Assembly (NCBI GenBank): GCA_017543445.1
Contig: JAFYGB010000042.1
Span: forward strand, 1-64,000
Direction of reading: 5' to 3'
From: Lachnospiraceae bacterium
Lineage (GTDB): Bacteria; Bacillota; Clostridia; Lachnospirales; Lachnospiraceae
DNA: 64,000 bases
Shown: piece by piece, positions 54,885 through 62,876 of the stretch
Position numbering within the stretch: position 1 is the first letter of the stretch
Layout of the letters: every line of letters begins with the position of its first letter
Position numbers and translations under genes: made by a program
The notes under the pieces: generated by a model
Seen by the model: the letters and a program-made list of their open reading frames with translations, nothing else
Told to the model about the DNA's origin: nothing
Database searches by the model: none

Positions 54885-54917
54885 AAACTTGTTTGCTCAA
54901 CTTGCGCAAACAAGTTT
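54885..54917. terminator. Hairpin after the histidine kinase
   Basis: AAACTTGTTTGC (54885-54896) pairs with GCAAACAAGTTT (54906-54917). A run of seven A precedes it on plus, so it would terminate best on the minus strand; the plus-strand side lacks a T run. Confidence 0.5.
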
Positions 54918-54944
54918 GCATAAATCGGATCAAGGAAGCAAACC

Positions 54945-55154
54945 ATGGAGAATCAATGGAATCACTATGTGATATATTACAAGGACGCGGCGGTCGCCCA
55001 TTTTCATACGTATGAGGATGGCACGTACGCCTATGGACCGAACCTGGGATTATCGGAGGAGACACACGAGGAGCTGAAAGCGCTTGGGCTCGGGGAGGCC
55101 AGAAAGGGCAGACGGCCGCCGAAGGCATTGTCCGCTCTAATGGCAAAGAAGTAG
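54945..55154 (+). CDS. Small hypothetical protein
   Basis: 69 residues beginning MENQWNHYVIYYKDAAVAHFHTYEDG and ending in a basic tail (RKGRRPPKALSALMAKK). The ribosome site is weak (AAGGAAGC). It is aromatic-rich at the start and has no membrane segment. No family is recognised. Immediately followed by another small open frame. Confidence 0.55.
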   Translation: MENQWNHYVIYYKDAAVAHFHTYEDGTYAYGPNLGLSEETHEELKALGLGEARKGRRPPKALSALMAKK

Positions 55155-55155
55155 C

Positions 55156-55299
55156 GTGTGCCCGGAAGAATGGTTCGCACTGCCGTATGAGGAGTTCATT
55201 GACCGCGTGTTGACGCTGGTTTCGGCCGCGCACTACGGGTTCACACGGGAGATACTTCTGAAGAGGGAAGGGCTGAAGGAGTTCTTCGAGTTTTCGTAA
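55156..55299 (+). CDS. Very small possible protein (47 residues, GTG start)
   Basis: GTG at 55156, directly after the previous TAG, opens a frame of 47 residues ending LKEFFEFS at a strong terminator. The amino acid content looks protein-like (PEEWFALPYEEFIDRVL, then HYGFTREILLKREGLKEFF), and codon use resembles the neighbours. There is no clear ribosome site except within the preceding gene. It could be a separate small protein or part of a two-frame gene with it. Confidence 0.4.
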   Translation: MCPEEWFALPYEEFIDRVLTLVSAAHYGFTREILLKREGLKEFFEFS

Positions 55300-55316
55300 G
55301 AGAGTATACATAAAGC

Positions 55317-55352
55317 AGAGGCGCCGCGGGTCTCCCCGCGGCGCCTCTCTTT
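55317..55352. terminator. Bidirectional GC-rich terminator
   Basis: A 14-base stem, AGAGGCGCCGCGGG (55317-55330) with CCCGCGGCGCCTCT (55335-55348), then CTTTGTG on plus. It lies between convergent genes. Confidence 0.82.
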
Positions 55353-55374
55353 GTGTGGTTTTGTATTCTACAGT

Positions 55375-56958
55375 TTAATCTTCGATCAGTCGGGATTCGA
55401 ACTCGACGTAGGTCGCCGGGGTCCCGTCCGGAACCACGACGGTGTAGTCGTAGAATTCTTCGCCGGTTTGTTCTTTGATCTCGGCAAATGTAATCGGTAC
55501 AGAGACGACTTCATTGTTGCTGTCCAGATACTGATTGTAGTACTGCAGGAACTGTCCGCCCTGGCGTACACCGCCGGACAACAGGGTCTCATTTTCCAGG
55601 AACCAGATCGCTTTCTCCATGGTCGTTGCACTGATCATGATCGCGGCCTCCGAGCCGGAGATCTCCAGATCGACGCCCTTATCCACCAGAAGGGCACTCT
55701 GGCTGAATTCTCCATCCAGATACAGGCCATAACTATACGACTGGTCTTCGTTGATGATGAGGGTACCGGAACCGGTGAACGTGACGCTACCGCCGTAGTG
55801 GAAGCCCCAGATCGTGATCTGGCCGATGTGGTTCTCGCCGATGAGTTTGATCGTGAAACCATTGCCCATCAGGTTGACACCCAGGGAGTCAGCCGTACAG
55901 TTCTCCAGGGTCAGGACGTTCGTCGACTCGTCATAGGAAGCGCCTTCGACTTCGCCGAGTTCATTACTGCCGAGGATGGGGTTGGTCCAAGCAGCGCCCA
56001 TATGCAGGTATCGGTATTGGCGTTCATCGTTAACTATAAAACGGATAAACTCTTCGGGGCCATAGACGTCACCTGCGTAGACGCCGGCAAAATCCGGTGC
56101 CAGGTTCGACAGGCTCGGGAAGCCCGAATCGCCGACTTCATAGTAGCCGGGACCGTGACTGTTCAGGAAGGACTGATAGGTGATGACTTCCTTATAGACG
56201 GCGTAGATATGGCCGCCCAGGAGCACCATTCGTTCGGGGCTGTCGAGGCTGCCGGAGATGATCGCGTCGTCGCTGAGCGCATAGCCCAGGAATTCGCGAG
56301 TCCGGTCGAGCTCTTCCATGTACTTTCGGCTGCCACCCCAGGACTTCAGCCACTTCTTTACCTCGTCGATCGGGTCCTCTAAGGAAAGGGAAGAGGTGAA
56401 TGATTCTTCTTCCGGGTCCGGATGGAGGACGATGTACTGGGTCCAGATCTGCTCTTCGGCGTCGCGGATCGATCCCTCCGGGTACGAGAGTAACTCGGGC
56501 AATGTAACCTCCTCCGTCGGCTCTTCGGTGGGTTCTTCGGTGGGCTCTTCCGTGGGTTCTTCCGTCGGATCTTCGATATTATCCGTCGGGATCTCAGGTA
56601 TCGTCGTTTCATCCGTGGGGGATATTACCACGATATTGTCGAACGGAGAGTCATCTTTGTTGTGTCCCAGAAAATCCAGACCGAGCAGGTCGTAGTTGAA
56701 GGACGCAAAGACAATGCTTAAGGTCGCTATGACCGCGGCGATCGGTGCGAAGAGGTTCCGGATGATTTCGCGTTTTTTCTTTCGGTGGTGCGCCTCGGAA
56801 CGCGGATCGTCGTTTTGCGGTCGAGAGTACATCGTTGGCATGTCCGTGTATTCCGGTGTCATCGGCGGGACCTCGGGCGCCGGTTCGGCGATCTCCGTTG
56901 TCATCTTATATTCATCCGGAGGCATAGAGTACTCCTCCGGTAATCTTCTGTATTCCAT
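55375..56958 (-). CDS. Membrane-anchored protein with a Pro-rich cytoplasmic start and PTEE linker
   Basis: 527 residues from the ATG at 56958, 7 bases after AGGAGGTG. The first ~68 residues are Pro/Tyr/Met-rich (MPPDEYKM, VPPMTPEYTDMPTMY), then one helix (about 77-97). An extracellular linker has tandem PTEE units (about 140-160), followed by ~365 residues of beta-rich sequence. The region LTLENCTADSLGVNL...GENHIGQITIWG...GSGTLIINE looks like a short parallel beta-helix, as found in carbohydrate-active surface proteins. No catalytic motif is recognised. It lies 48 bases upstream of... on the transcript it follows an MscS gene, separated by about 50 bases. Confidence 0.72.
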   Translation of the reverse strand: MEYRRLPEEYSMPPDEYKMTTEIAEPAPEVPPMTPEYTDMPTMYSRPQNDDPRSEAHHRKKKREIIRNLFAPIAAVIATLSIVFASFNYDLLGLDFLGHNKDDSPFDNIVVISPTDETTIPEIPTDNIEDPTEEPTEEPTEEPTEEPTEEVTLPELLSYPEGSIRDAEEQIWTQYIVLHPDPEEESFTSSLSLEDPIDEVKKWLKSWGGSRKYMEELDRTREFLGYALSDDAIISGSLDSPERMVLLGGHIYAVYKEVITYQSFLNSHGPGYYEVGDSGFPSLSNLAPDFAGVYAGDVYGPEEFIRFIVNDERQYRYLHMGAAWTNPILGSNELGEVEGASYDESTNVLTLENCTADSLGVNLMGNGFTIKLIGENHIGQITIWGFHYGGSVTFTGSGTLIINEDQSYSYGLYLDGEFSQSALLVDKGVDLEISGSEAAIMISATTMEKAIWFLENETLLSGGVRQGGQFLQYYNQYLDSNNEVVSVPITFAEIKEQTGEEFYDYTVVVPDGTPATYVEFESRLIED

Positions 56959-57006
56959 AGTAGCCACACCTCCTTTCATGTATTAAAGGATGATGGGATC
57001 GGCATA

Positions 57007-57903
57007 TCAGTTCTTGTTGTCGAGATGCACATCCATCTGCGGGAAAGGTACCTCTACCGACAGCTTGCGGAAACCGAGAAGCAGGTCGTGGTTCAAAACG
57101 CGGGCGCCGGTGTAGATGTCTTTTTCATCGACATCGACTACGAAACGAAGAACGACGGAACTGTCGGCCAGCTCCTGCACGCCGAGGTAGCGGGGTGCGG
57201 CCTTCATGATGTCCTGGTGGTTCGCAAAGATCTGTTCCATAAGGGCAGGAATTTCAGCTTCCAGTTTCTCCAGATCGGTCGCGTACGGAATGCCGATGTT
57301 GCTGACGCTGCGGGATGTTTTATCGGAGCGGTTCAGCAGGTTCTGCATCGCTGAGTTGTTGACGATCTTAACATTGCCACCCGGATCGGTGATGCTGGTG
57401 GTGCGGATGCCGATATTTGTTACGGTGCCGCGGAAGCCACCGATCTCTACGATGTCACCGACGTTGTATTGATTTTCAAAGAGCATGAAGGTACCGGTCA
57501 CTACGTCAGCGATCAGGCTCTCAGCGGAGAAGCCGACGATCAAAGCTAAGATCCCGACACTGGCTACGATGGTCGATACATTGGCCCCGAGGATCGAAAG
57601 ACCCCAGCAGAGGATGACGATCGCGGTCAGGTACTTCAGCATACTGGTGAAGATCGAGAGGACGGAGCGCGCACGATGGTTCTCCGGTTTGAACAGGCTC
57701 AGGATCAGCACGAGCAGGGTCTCGACGAGTAGGACGCCGGAGATCATGCAGATGAGGTACAAAAGCTTCACGCCGTTGAAATCCATAAAGGCTTTCTTGA
57801 GATCCTTGAAGTCAAACAGATCTGCGATGAGGCCGACTGCAAAAGCTGCGGCCAGGACTACGGCCAGGCAAATAAGCCGGATGATAAGGGGTTTCTTCTT
57901 CAT
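57007..57903 (-). CDS. mscS: Small-conductance mechanosensitive channel (MscS family)
   Basis: 298 residues. Two N-terminal helices are followed by the pore helix region (VSTIVASVGILALIVGFSAESLIADVVTG, about 110-140) and the MscS beta domain: FENQYNVGDIVEIGGFRGTVTNIGIRTT, then IVNNSAM. The C-terminal alpha/beta domain ends QMDVHLDNKN. It opens under membrane tension to release solutes. AAAGGAGGG lies upstream of the ATG. It precedes the PTEE-linker protein gene on the same strand, probably cotranscribed. Confidence 0.94.
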   Translation of the reverse strand: MKKKPLIIRLICLAVVLAAAFAVGLIADLFDFKDLKKAFMDFNGVKLLYLICMISGVLLVETLLVLILSLFKPENHRARSVLSIFTSMLKYLTAIVILCWGLSILGANVSTIVASVGILALIVGFSAESLIADVVTGTFMLFENQYNVGDIVEIGGFRGTVTNIGIRTTSITDPGGNVKIVNNSAMQNLLNRSDKTSRSVSNIGIPYATDLEKLEAEIPALMEQIFANHQDIMKAAPRYLGVQELADSSVVLRFVVDVDEKDIYTGARVLNHDLLLGFRKLSVEVPFPQMDVHLDNKN

Positions 57904-57963
57904 AGCATATCCCTCCTTTGGTGATACTTAGTTCGGGCGGCAGGGCCCGAAAGGGTGAAAAAA

Positions 57964-58032
57964 ATCCATAGGATATTTCCTTTGTCCGAATTCGCTATTT
58001 CGCTGTCCGACAACGGAGATGATCCTATGGAT
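57964..58032 (-). terminator. Long-armed inverted repeat, terminator of the Lys/Ala-rich membrane protein gene
   Basis: ATCCATAGGAT (57964-57974) and ATCCTATGGAT (58022-58032) form a perfect 11-base stem around 47 bases. On the minus strand the stem is followed by a T run, supporting termination of the gene at 58047. Confidence 0.65.
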
Positions 58033-58046
58033 CTTCATTTATTTAG

Positions 58047-58952
58047 TTATTCAACTCCGTTTTCTACGGCATTTTGAATGTTCAGGTAACTGGTACCATT
58101 TTCCTTTTCATAACGGTCGGCACAAGTCTTGCAGACGCCGTTACATCCGTGGTTGATCGCTTCTTCAACGGAATTCTCGGTCTTTGTGTCGCTGCTGTTG
58201 ATGTGCTGACAATCTTCATACAGATGGTATTTCTTACCGAACTGCGTGTAGTATACGTGGTTCGCATACTTGACCTGCTCGGTCTTCTCTTCGGAAGAGA
58301 TCGGGCTCCACTCGATGCCAAACAGTACGCCGATCACGAGTGCGATACCGACTGCGATACCGCAGATCTTCTTCATCTGAGGATCCTTGTTTTCCTTATC
58401 GGTCAGGATGATGATGAGGAACGGCAGGAATGCAACGATGCAGGCGATCACGCCCATGTTGTTCCACAGGAAGAATTTCAGTTTATTCTTCTTCGATGCG
58501 GGGTCAATGTGGTTCGCTTTCTTCCAAAGCAGGGAACCGACGATGACGAGGATCAGGTCGACAACGATCAGGATCACAATAGCAACGATGGTGTTCATGA
58601 ATGTGATCTCGAGTTTACCGGTGTAGAGGCAGATCGCGAAGATCTCGCAAACGATGGCCAGTACCCAGCAAATGATGGCGCCGATCCTTCGCTCCATGGC
58701 TCCGGCGGTGCTGTACGGTTTCTCGGGTTTCTTCGCGGAGGAAGCCTTCGCAGCGGGCTTCTCTTCGGAAACTTTTTCCGCTGTCTTCTTCACGGTCTCT
58801 TCAACCTTCGCAGCGGTTTTTTCTGCTTTTTCAGCGGTCTTTGCAGCTGTTGCCTTCGCGGAAGCAGCCTTTTCTGCTACAGGCTTCTCGGCAGTGGTTT
58901 TCTTCGCCCTAGTCGTCTTAGCAGTGCTCTCGGTCTCTTTTTTTTCGGCCAT
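58047..58952 (-). CDS. Membrane protein with a Lys/Ala-rich histone-like N-terminus and Cys/His C-terminus
   Basis: 301 residues from the ATG at 58952 (AAGGAG upstream). Residues 1-~95 are Lys/Ala/Glu/Thr repeats (AKATAAKTAEKAEKTAAKVEE type) like histone-H1 tails. About four membrane helices follow (about 100-220). The C-terminal outer or soluble part has YEDCQHINSS and NGCNGVCKTCADRYEKE (positions approximate), a cysteine cluster that could bind metal. No family name is known to me. Its promoter faces away from the zinc-ribbon protein gene next to it. Confidence 0.75.
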   Translation of the reverse strand: MAEKKETESTAKTTRAKKTTAEKPVAEKAASAKATAAKTAEKAEKTAAKVEETVKKTAEKVSEEKPAAKASSAKKPEKPYSTAGAMERRIGAIICWVLAIVCEIFAICLYTGKLEITFMNTIVAIVILIVVDLILVIVGSLLWKKANHIDPASKKNKLKFFLWNNMGVIACIVAFLPFLIIILTDKENKDPQMKKICGIAVGIALVIGVLFGIEWSPISSEEKTEQVKYANHVYYTQFGKKYHLYEDCQHINSSDTKTENSVEEAINHGCNGVCKTCADRYEKENGTSYLNIQNAVENGVE

Positions 58953-59024
58953 ACGATCATACTCCTTTATGACTTTTTTATTTTCTCGTTCGGCGGGTAT
59001 TCCGCCCTCACTCCTTACATTCCC

Positions 59025-59053
59025 ATTATATACCATATTTAGTGTTATTTCAA
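59025..59053 (-). promoter_or_regulatory. Promoter of the Lys/Ala-rich membrane protein gene
   Basis: On the minus strand, TTGAAA (59053-59048), 17 bases and TATAAT (59030-59025). Confidence 0.75.
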
Positions 59054-59072
59054 TGAAAAAAGGCAAAATTTA

Positions 59073-59101
59073 TTGACTTTTTCATGCATTCGGATGATAA
59101 T
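59073..59101 (+). promoter_or_regulatory. Promoter of the zinc-ribbon protein gene
   Basis: TTGACT (59073-59078), 17 bases and GATAAT (59096-59101), divergent from and 20 bases away from the opposite -35. Confidence 0.68.
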
Positions 59102-59145
59102 GAAACTACATAAATCCTTGTTTCTGTATTTTGGGAGGAGCCTAC

Positions 59146-60978
59146 ATGTTTCAAGTCCGCTTCGGAACGCCGCAGCCGGTCATTTTCCATGAGGTCGATG
59201 CGACTATCGGCATGGATATTGAGGTCCGCGCACGGATCAATGGCTGGTGTGACGTGGAAGATTACGATACGACCCTATATGAAAGTGAAGAGCAGGTGAA
59301 ACAGGCCATCAAGGGCAATTGCCAGGCGATCTTCACACGTTGTCTGAACGACAACTGGGACCGAAATTATTCGGTCATCCGCGAATGGTATCGGTTTCTG
59401 GCGCCGCTGTTTAGCGACGAATTGAAGATGATCGGTATCCAGGCTTCGACTACGATCAATGCGCTGTCGATCCCGGACGAGGACCGAAACCAGATCCGCG
59501 ACTATTACAGGAAGACAAACGCAGATCAACCGCAGACATTCGGACCGGATGAGACTGTAAAACCCCCGCTCACCAACGATAACGGAACCGTAAAAACACA
59601 GTATAGATACTGTCCGAACTGCGGGCATAAGGCACAGGAGGGGATGAAGTTCTGCTCCGAGTGCGGAACGAAACTGTACACAGCGGAGTCGACACCAAAG
59701 CCTGTCAGCAACCCCACGAATGTTCCGGTCAACGGATTTGTCGGAATGGGCATGATGGGGATGTTCGGCATGATGGGGATGCCACAGATCGATCCCAAGA
59801 CCCGGGCATTCTCGTACAAAACGAGTGGAATGGCCTACCTGTCCGGCTGTGATCTGACGATTACAGAAGCGGAAGGAAAACTAACAGCGTCGTTACGCCA
59901 GACCGGGGTGAAGCCAGAGAATGCGAAGACATTTGAGGTGGATGACGCGTTTTTCGATCGCGTGACGGCGCTCATCGACAAATACGACGGCGACTCCTGG
60001 GACGGTTTTCATCGACGCGTGGAAGGTGCTCTGGACGGCGACTCGTTCTCCTTCTCGTTTCGAAACGGGAAGGGGCGCACCATCAGCGCTTCCGGTTATG
60101 TAGCTCGCCCGGCCGGCATCCGCGCCGCAATGGATGAGATCCTGCCGCTGTTTGTCGCAGAGAGCGAGAAGATCTTCCCCAATATTCCCAAAGCCTTCGA
60201 GAAATATATCGAAGAAGAAGTCATAGCGAAGTACGGCGAGAGTAATCGAAACGTGAAGTACGGCGACTTTATCGGACAGGCGCCCTATGTTTACGAGGAT
60301 CCCGGCTACTTCAACCAGGGGGTGAATGATGTCCCCGCGGGCGTTCTCGGATACGGGATCTTTAAGGATTTCCCGGGTAATGATGAACGAAATCCCGGCT
60401 ATCGTGCCGTGGTCGCGCTGGTCACGAAGGATCAGGATGAGGACGACGACTGGGACAATACCGGCCTGAAACTTCAGTACTACGCGATGGATCGCCCCGG
60501 GGAGGCAAAACTCCTGCAAGAGGTCCAGGTGCGGAAACATCTGGTGCGCGGGCAGAGCGGTCGACTGAGCGTTTCTCCGTTCATCGGCCCCGGCCGCACG
60601 TCGATCTCAGTCTACTATGAGGAGCGGCTGGATTACGGCGATAAGGTGCGCGAGTACGGCCTGCGGACGTTCCAGCTGACAGCGACGGAGATGCGAGAGG
60701 TCGGCAGTGAGACCGTCCCGGTCATGCAGGGAGAAGAGAAGATCTCGGCGGAAGGCATTGACCGCTTGTGCAAACTGGCGGAGCGGACCGGCATCGTGTT
60801 CGTTTCGATCAACTGGGAAAATGAATGGCGGCGCACCGGCTTCATCGACTGCGAATTGCGCGGCGGCTTCGTGTCCTACAACTGGTTCAGCCATATCGAC
60901 CGCAACAACCTGGAGAACACGACCGGCCCGAAGGGACAGCCCATCGAGGACTGTTATATTACCATCGTCAAACTGTGA
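59146..60978 (+). CDS. Zinc-ribbon protein of unknown function
   Basis: 610 residues from the ATG at 59146, after GGGAGGAGCC. Residues 1-~125 form an alpha/beta domain beginning MFQVRFGTPQPVIFHE, with a repeat-like ESEEQVKQAIKGNCQAIFTRCL helix. A zinc ribbon follows (YCPNCGHKAQEGMKFCSECGTKL, about 155-177) and then a Gly/Met-rich hinge (GMGMMGMFGMMGMPQ). The remaining ~400 residues contain a region of unknown type with SAEGIDRLCKLAERTG near the end. Zinc-ribbon plus Met-rich hinge resembles virion-core-like or SPFH-related bacterial proteins, but the match is not good enough to name. Confidence 0.7.
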   Translation: MFQVRFGTPQPVIFHEVDATIGMDIEVRARINGWCDVEDYDTTLYESEEQVKQAIKGNCQAIFTRCLNDNWDRNYSVIREWYRFLAPLFSDELKMIGIQASTTINALSIPDEDRNQIRDYYRKTNADQPQTFGPDETVKPPLTNDNGTVKTQYRYCPNCGHKAQEGMKFCSECGTKLYTAESTPKPVSNPTNVPVNGFVGMGMMGMFGMMGMPQIDPKTRAFSYKTSGMAYLSGCDLTITEAEGKLTASLRQTGVKPENAKTFEVDDAFFDRVTALIDKYDGDSWDGFHRRVEGALDGDSFSFSFRNGKGRTISASGYVARPAGIRAAMDEILPLFVAESEKIFPNIPKAFEKYIEEEVIAKYGESNRNVKYGDFIGQAPYVYEDPGYFNQGVNDVPAGVLGYGIFKDFPGNDERNPGYRAVVALVTKDQDEDDDWDNTGLKLQYYAMDRPGEAKLLQEVQVRKHLVRGQSGRLSVSPFIGPGRTSISVYYEERLDYGDKVREYGLRTFQLTATEMREVGSETVPVMQGEEKISAEGIDRLCKLAERTGIVFVSINWENEWRRTGFIDCELRGGFVSYNWFSHIDRNNLENTTGPKGQPIEDCYITIVKL

Positions 60979-61041
60979 CCTCGCTGAAGGAATGCGAAGG
61001 CACGATTAATATTTTAGATCATACAAAGGAGATGTATAGTT

Positions 61042-61665
61042 ATGGATCTTTCTGCATTATTATCCGGTCTGATCACCGATGACACCGTTAAGCAGGTCAG
61101 CAAGAAGACAAAGGCTTCAAAGAAGGACGTGACCAGCGTGCTTACGTCCGCCCTGCCGATGCTGATCGCGAACGGCAACCAGACCACGACGCAGCAGGTC
61201 GCACAGGCCAGCGGCGTCAGCCAGAACGCAACTTCGAACATCTTAAGCGCGGCGGCTCCGATGCTGCTCGGCTCCCTCGGCGGCGGTTCGAACAGTTCTT
61301 CGAGCAGTTCCTCCTCGGGCAATGCGTCCGCAGGCGGCATCAATCTGGGCCTGATCACCTCCCTCCTGGGCGCGGTGGACCTCGGCAAACTGACCTCCGG
61401 CCTGATGGGCCTCGTATCCACGAATACCTCGAAGGAAGAAAAAGAAGAGAAGGACGAGAAGCCGTCCGGTTCCGGTAAGAAGCCTGCATCATCCGGCAAG
61501 AAGCCCTCTTCCGGTAAGAAGCCCGCATCGTCCGGCAAGAAAACCTCGAGTTCCGCGAAGAAGCCTGCATCGTCTGGTAAGAAGCCTGCCTCCGGGAAGA
61601 AAGAAGAGTCTTCTGGAAGTCCGCTGAGTGCCGTTACAGGGCTCCTGGGGAAGCTGTTTAAATGA
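61042..61665 (+). CDS. DUF937 family protein with a Lys/Ser/Pro repeat tail
   Basis: 207 residues. The N-terminal DUF937 (YidB-like) domain has MDLSALLSGLITDD, SVLTSALPMLIANGNQ and ILSAAAPMLLGSLGGG. A Ser/Gly linker and a tail of KKPASSGKKPSSGKK repeats (about 150-190) precede a short hydrophobic end (SAVTGLLGKLFK). It follows the zinc-ribbon gene by about 60 bases with its own AAAGGAG site. The basic tail suggests binding to nucleic acid or an anionic polymer; this is inference. Confidence 0.85.
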   Translation: MDLSALLSGLITDDTVKQVSKKTKASKKDVTSVLTSALPMLIANGNQTTTQQVAQASGVSQNATSNILSAAAPMLLGSLGGGSNSSSSSSSSGNASAGGINLGLITSLLGAVDLGKLTSGLMGLVSTNTSKEEKEEKDEKPSGSGKKPASSGKKPSSGKKPASSGKKTSSSAKKPASSGKKPASGKKEESSGSPLSAVTGLLGKLFK

Positions 61666-61681
61666 TATTTCAGTGACTTTC

Positions 61682-61715
61682 TGTCGGCGGGATAAACCCC
61701 GCCGACATTTTTTAT
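61682..61715 (+). terminator. Terminator after the DUF937 gene
   Basis: TGTCGGCGGG (61682-61691) pairs with CCCGCCGACA (61698-61707), then TTTTTTATG. Confidence 0.88.
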
Positions 61716-61720
61716 GTGTA

Positions 61721-61749
61721 TGGACAAATCCCTGTTTTTGTGGTATCAT
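61721..61749 (+). promoter_or_regulatory. Promoter of the lactonase-family gene
   Basis: TGGACA (61721-61726), 17 bases and TATCAT (61744-61749), 63 bases before the ATG. Confidence 0.65.
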
Positions 61750-61812
61750 ATTACAAAAGACCCGGAGGGTATTTTCGGGGCAGTGGAATTGAACGAAAAC
61801 GGAGGAGTTTGG

Positions 61813-62862
61813 ATGGATAAAAAATTTGTAGCCTACATCGGATCCTACACAAACTACGGAAAAAGCAAGGGAATCGCTATGTTTGATGTGGACGCCGAGA
61901 AGGGCATCCTGACGAAAAAAGGCGATATAGAGGTGCACAACTGTTCGGCGATCTGTGCATCGAGAGATGGTAAGTTTGTTTATGCAGTAGTGGACGAAGG
62001 TGTGGCCGCATTCGCGGTAGAGAAGGACGGAAACCTGCGTCCCCTGAATACAGGAAGCATCCGCGGCATGCGCGGCTGCAGCATCGATGTGGATTCGAAG
62101 AACCGTTTCCTGATCGTGGCAGGTTACCACGACAGTAAGTTGACCGTGGTGAAGATCGAAGACGACGGAAGCGTGGGCCCGGTGACGGACTCCTATTTTG
62201 AGCAGGGCTACGGCAGCGTGGTAGAGGGTAACTTCAATCCGCATATCACCTGCGTGAAATTCTCCCCGGATGAGAACTATGTCTGCGCAGTAGTGCAGGC
62301 ACTCGACCATATTAAGATCTTCCGCCTGGATCCGCGGGACGGAACATTGTCCTTTGCGGACGTGGTACGTTGTGAGCTTGACTCGCACCCGCGTAAGATG
62401 GAATTCTCCCCGGACGGACGTCATCTCTACATTATGTCCGAGAAGAAGTCTTACATCGCGGTGTATGACTATGCGGACGGCGGCCAGCGCCCGGTGATCG
62501 GCTTTAAGCAGCTGGTTTCGACGCAGCCGAAGAAGGGCAGCAGTTTCTCCGTAGCGTGCGCACTGGAGATCCCGCCGAGCGGTCGCTATGTGATCGCGGC
62601 AAATGCAGGCGCGAATACGATCGCATTGTTCGATCGTAACGACGAGAACGGCCTGCTGTACCAGCGCTTCGTGCTCCCGGTCAGCGGCGATTTTCCGAAG
62701 CGTGTCGTGATGCTCCCGGGTGAGCAGTACCTTTTGAGTTTGAACCATGTGTCGAATTCCGTGACCTGTTTCCACGTTATGGAAGATAAGAAGTACATGG
62801 TGATGAATGGTCGCAGCATCGACGTGGATTACCCGAACTGCTGCGCAGTAGTTGAGATTTAA
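61813..62862 (+). CDS. Lactonase-family seven-bladed beta-propeller protein
   Basis: 349 residues from the ATG at 61813, which follows GGAGGAGTTTGG. Blade repeats of the Pgl/YbhE (PF10282) type are visible: YIGSYTNYGKSKGIAMFDVD, NPHITCVKFSPDENYVCAVV, HPRKMEFSPDGRHLYIMSE and SGRYVIAANAGANTIALF. Members include cytoplasmic 6-phosphogluconolactonase, but many have other or unknown roles, so the substrate is left open. There is no signal peptide. The next gene starts 14 bases after the stop and is probably cotranscribed. Confidence 0.88.
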   Translation: MDKKFVAYIGSYTNYGKSKGIAMFDVDAEKGILTKKGDIEVHNCSAICASRDGKFVYAVVDEGVAAFAVEKDGNLRPLNTGSIRGMRGCSIDVDSKNRFLIVAGYHDSKLTVVKIEDDGSVGPVTDSYFEQGYGSVVEGNFNPHITCVKFSPDENYVCAVVQALDHIKIFRLDPRDGTLSFADVVRCELDSHPRKMEFSPDGRHLYIMSEKKSYIAVYDYADGGQRPVIGFKQLVSTQPKKGSSFSVACALEIPPSGRYVIAANAGANTIALFDRNDENGLLYQRFVLPVSGDFPKRVVMLPGEQYLLSLNHVSNSVTCFHVMEDKKYMVMNGRSIDVDYPNCCAVVEI

Positions 62863-62876
62863 AGGAGGGACTTTGG

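Noticed and set aside
58074-59042. 322-residue plus-strand frame opposite the Lys/Ala-rich membrane protein
   Set aside because: The minus strand has the promoter, ribosome site and membrane segments; the plus frame has none.
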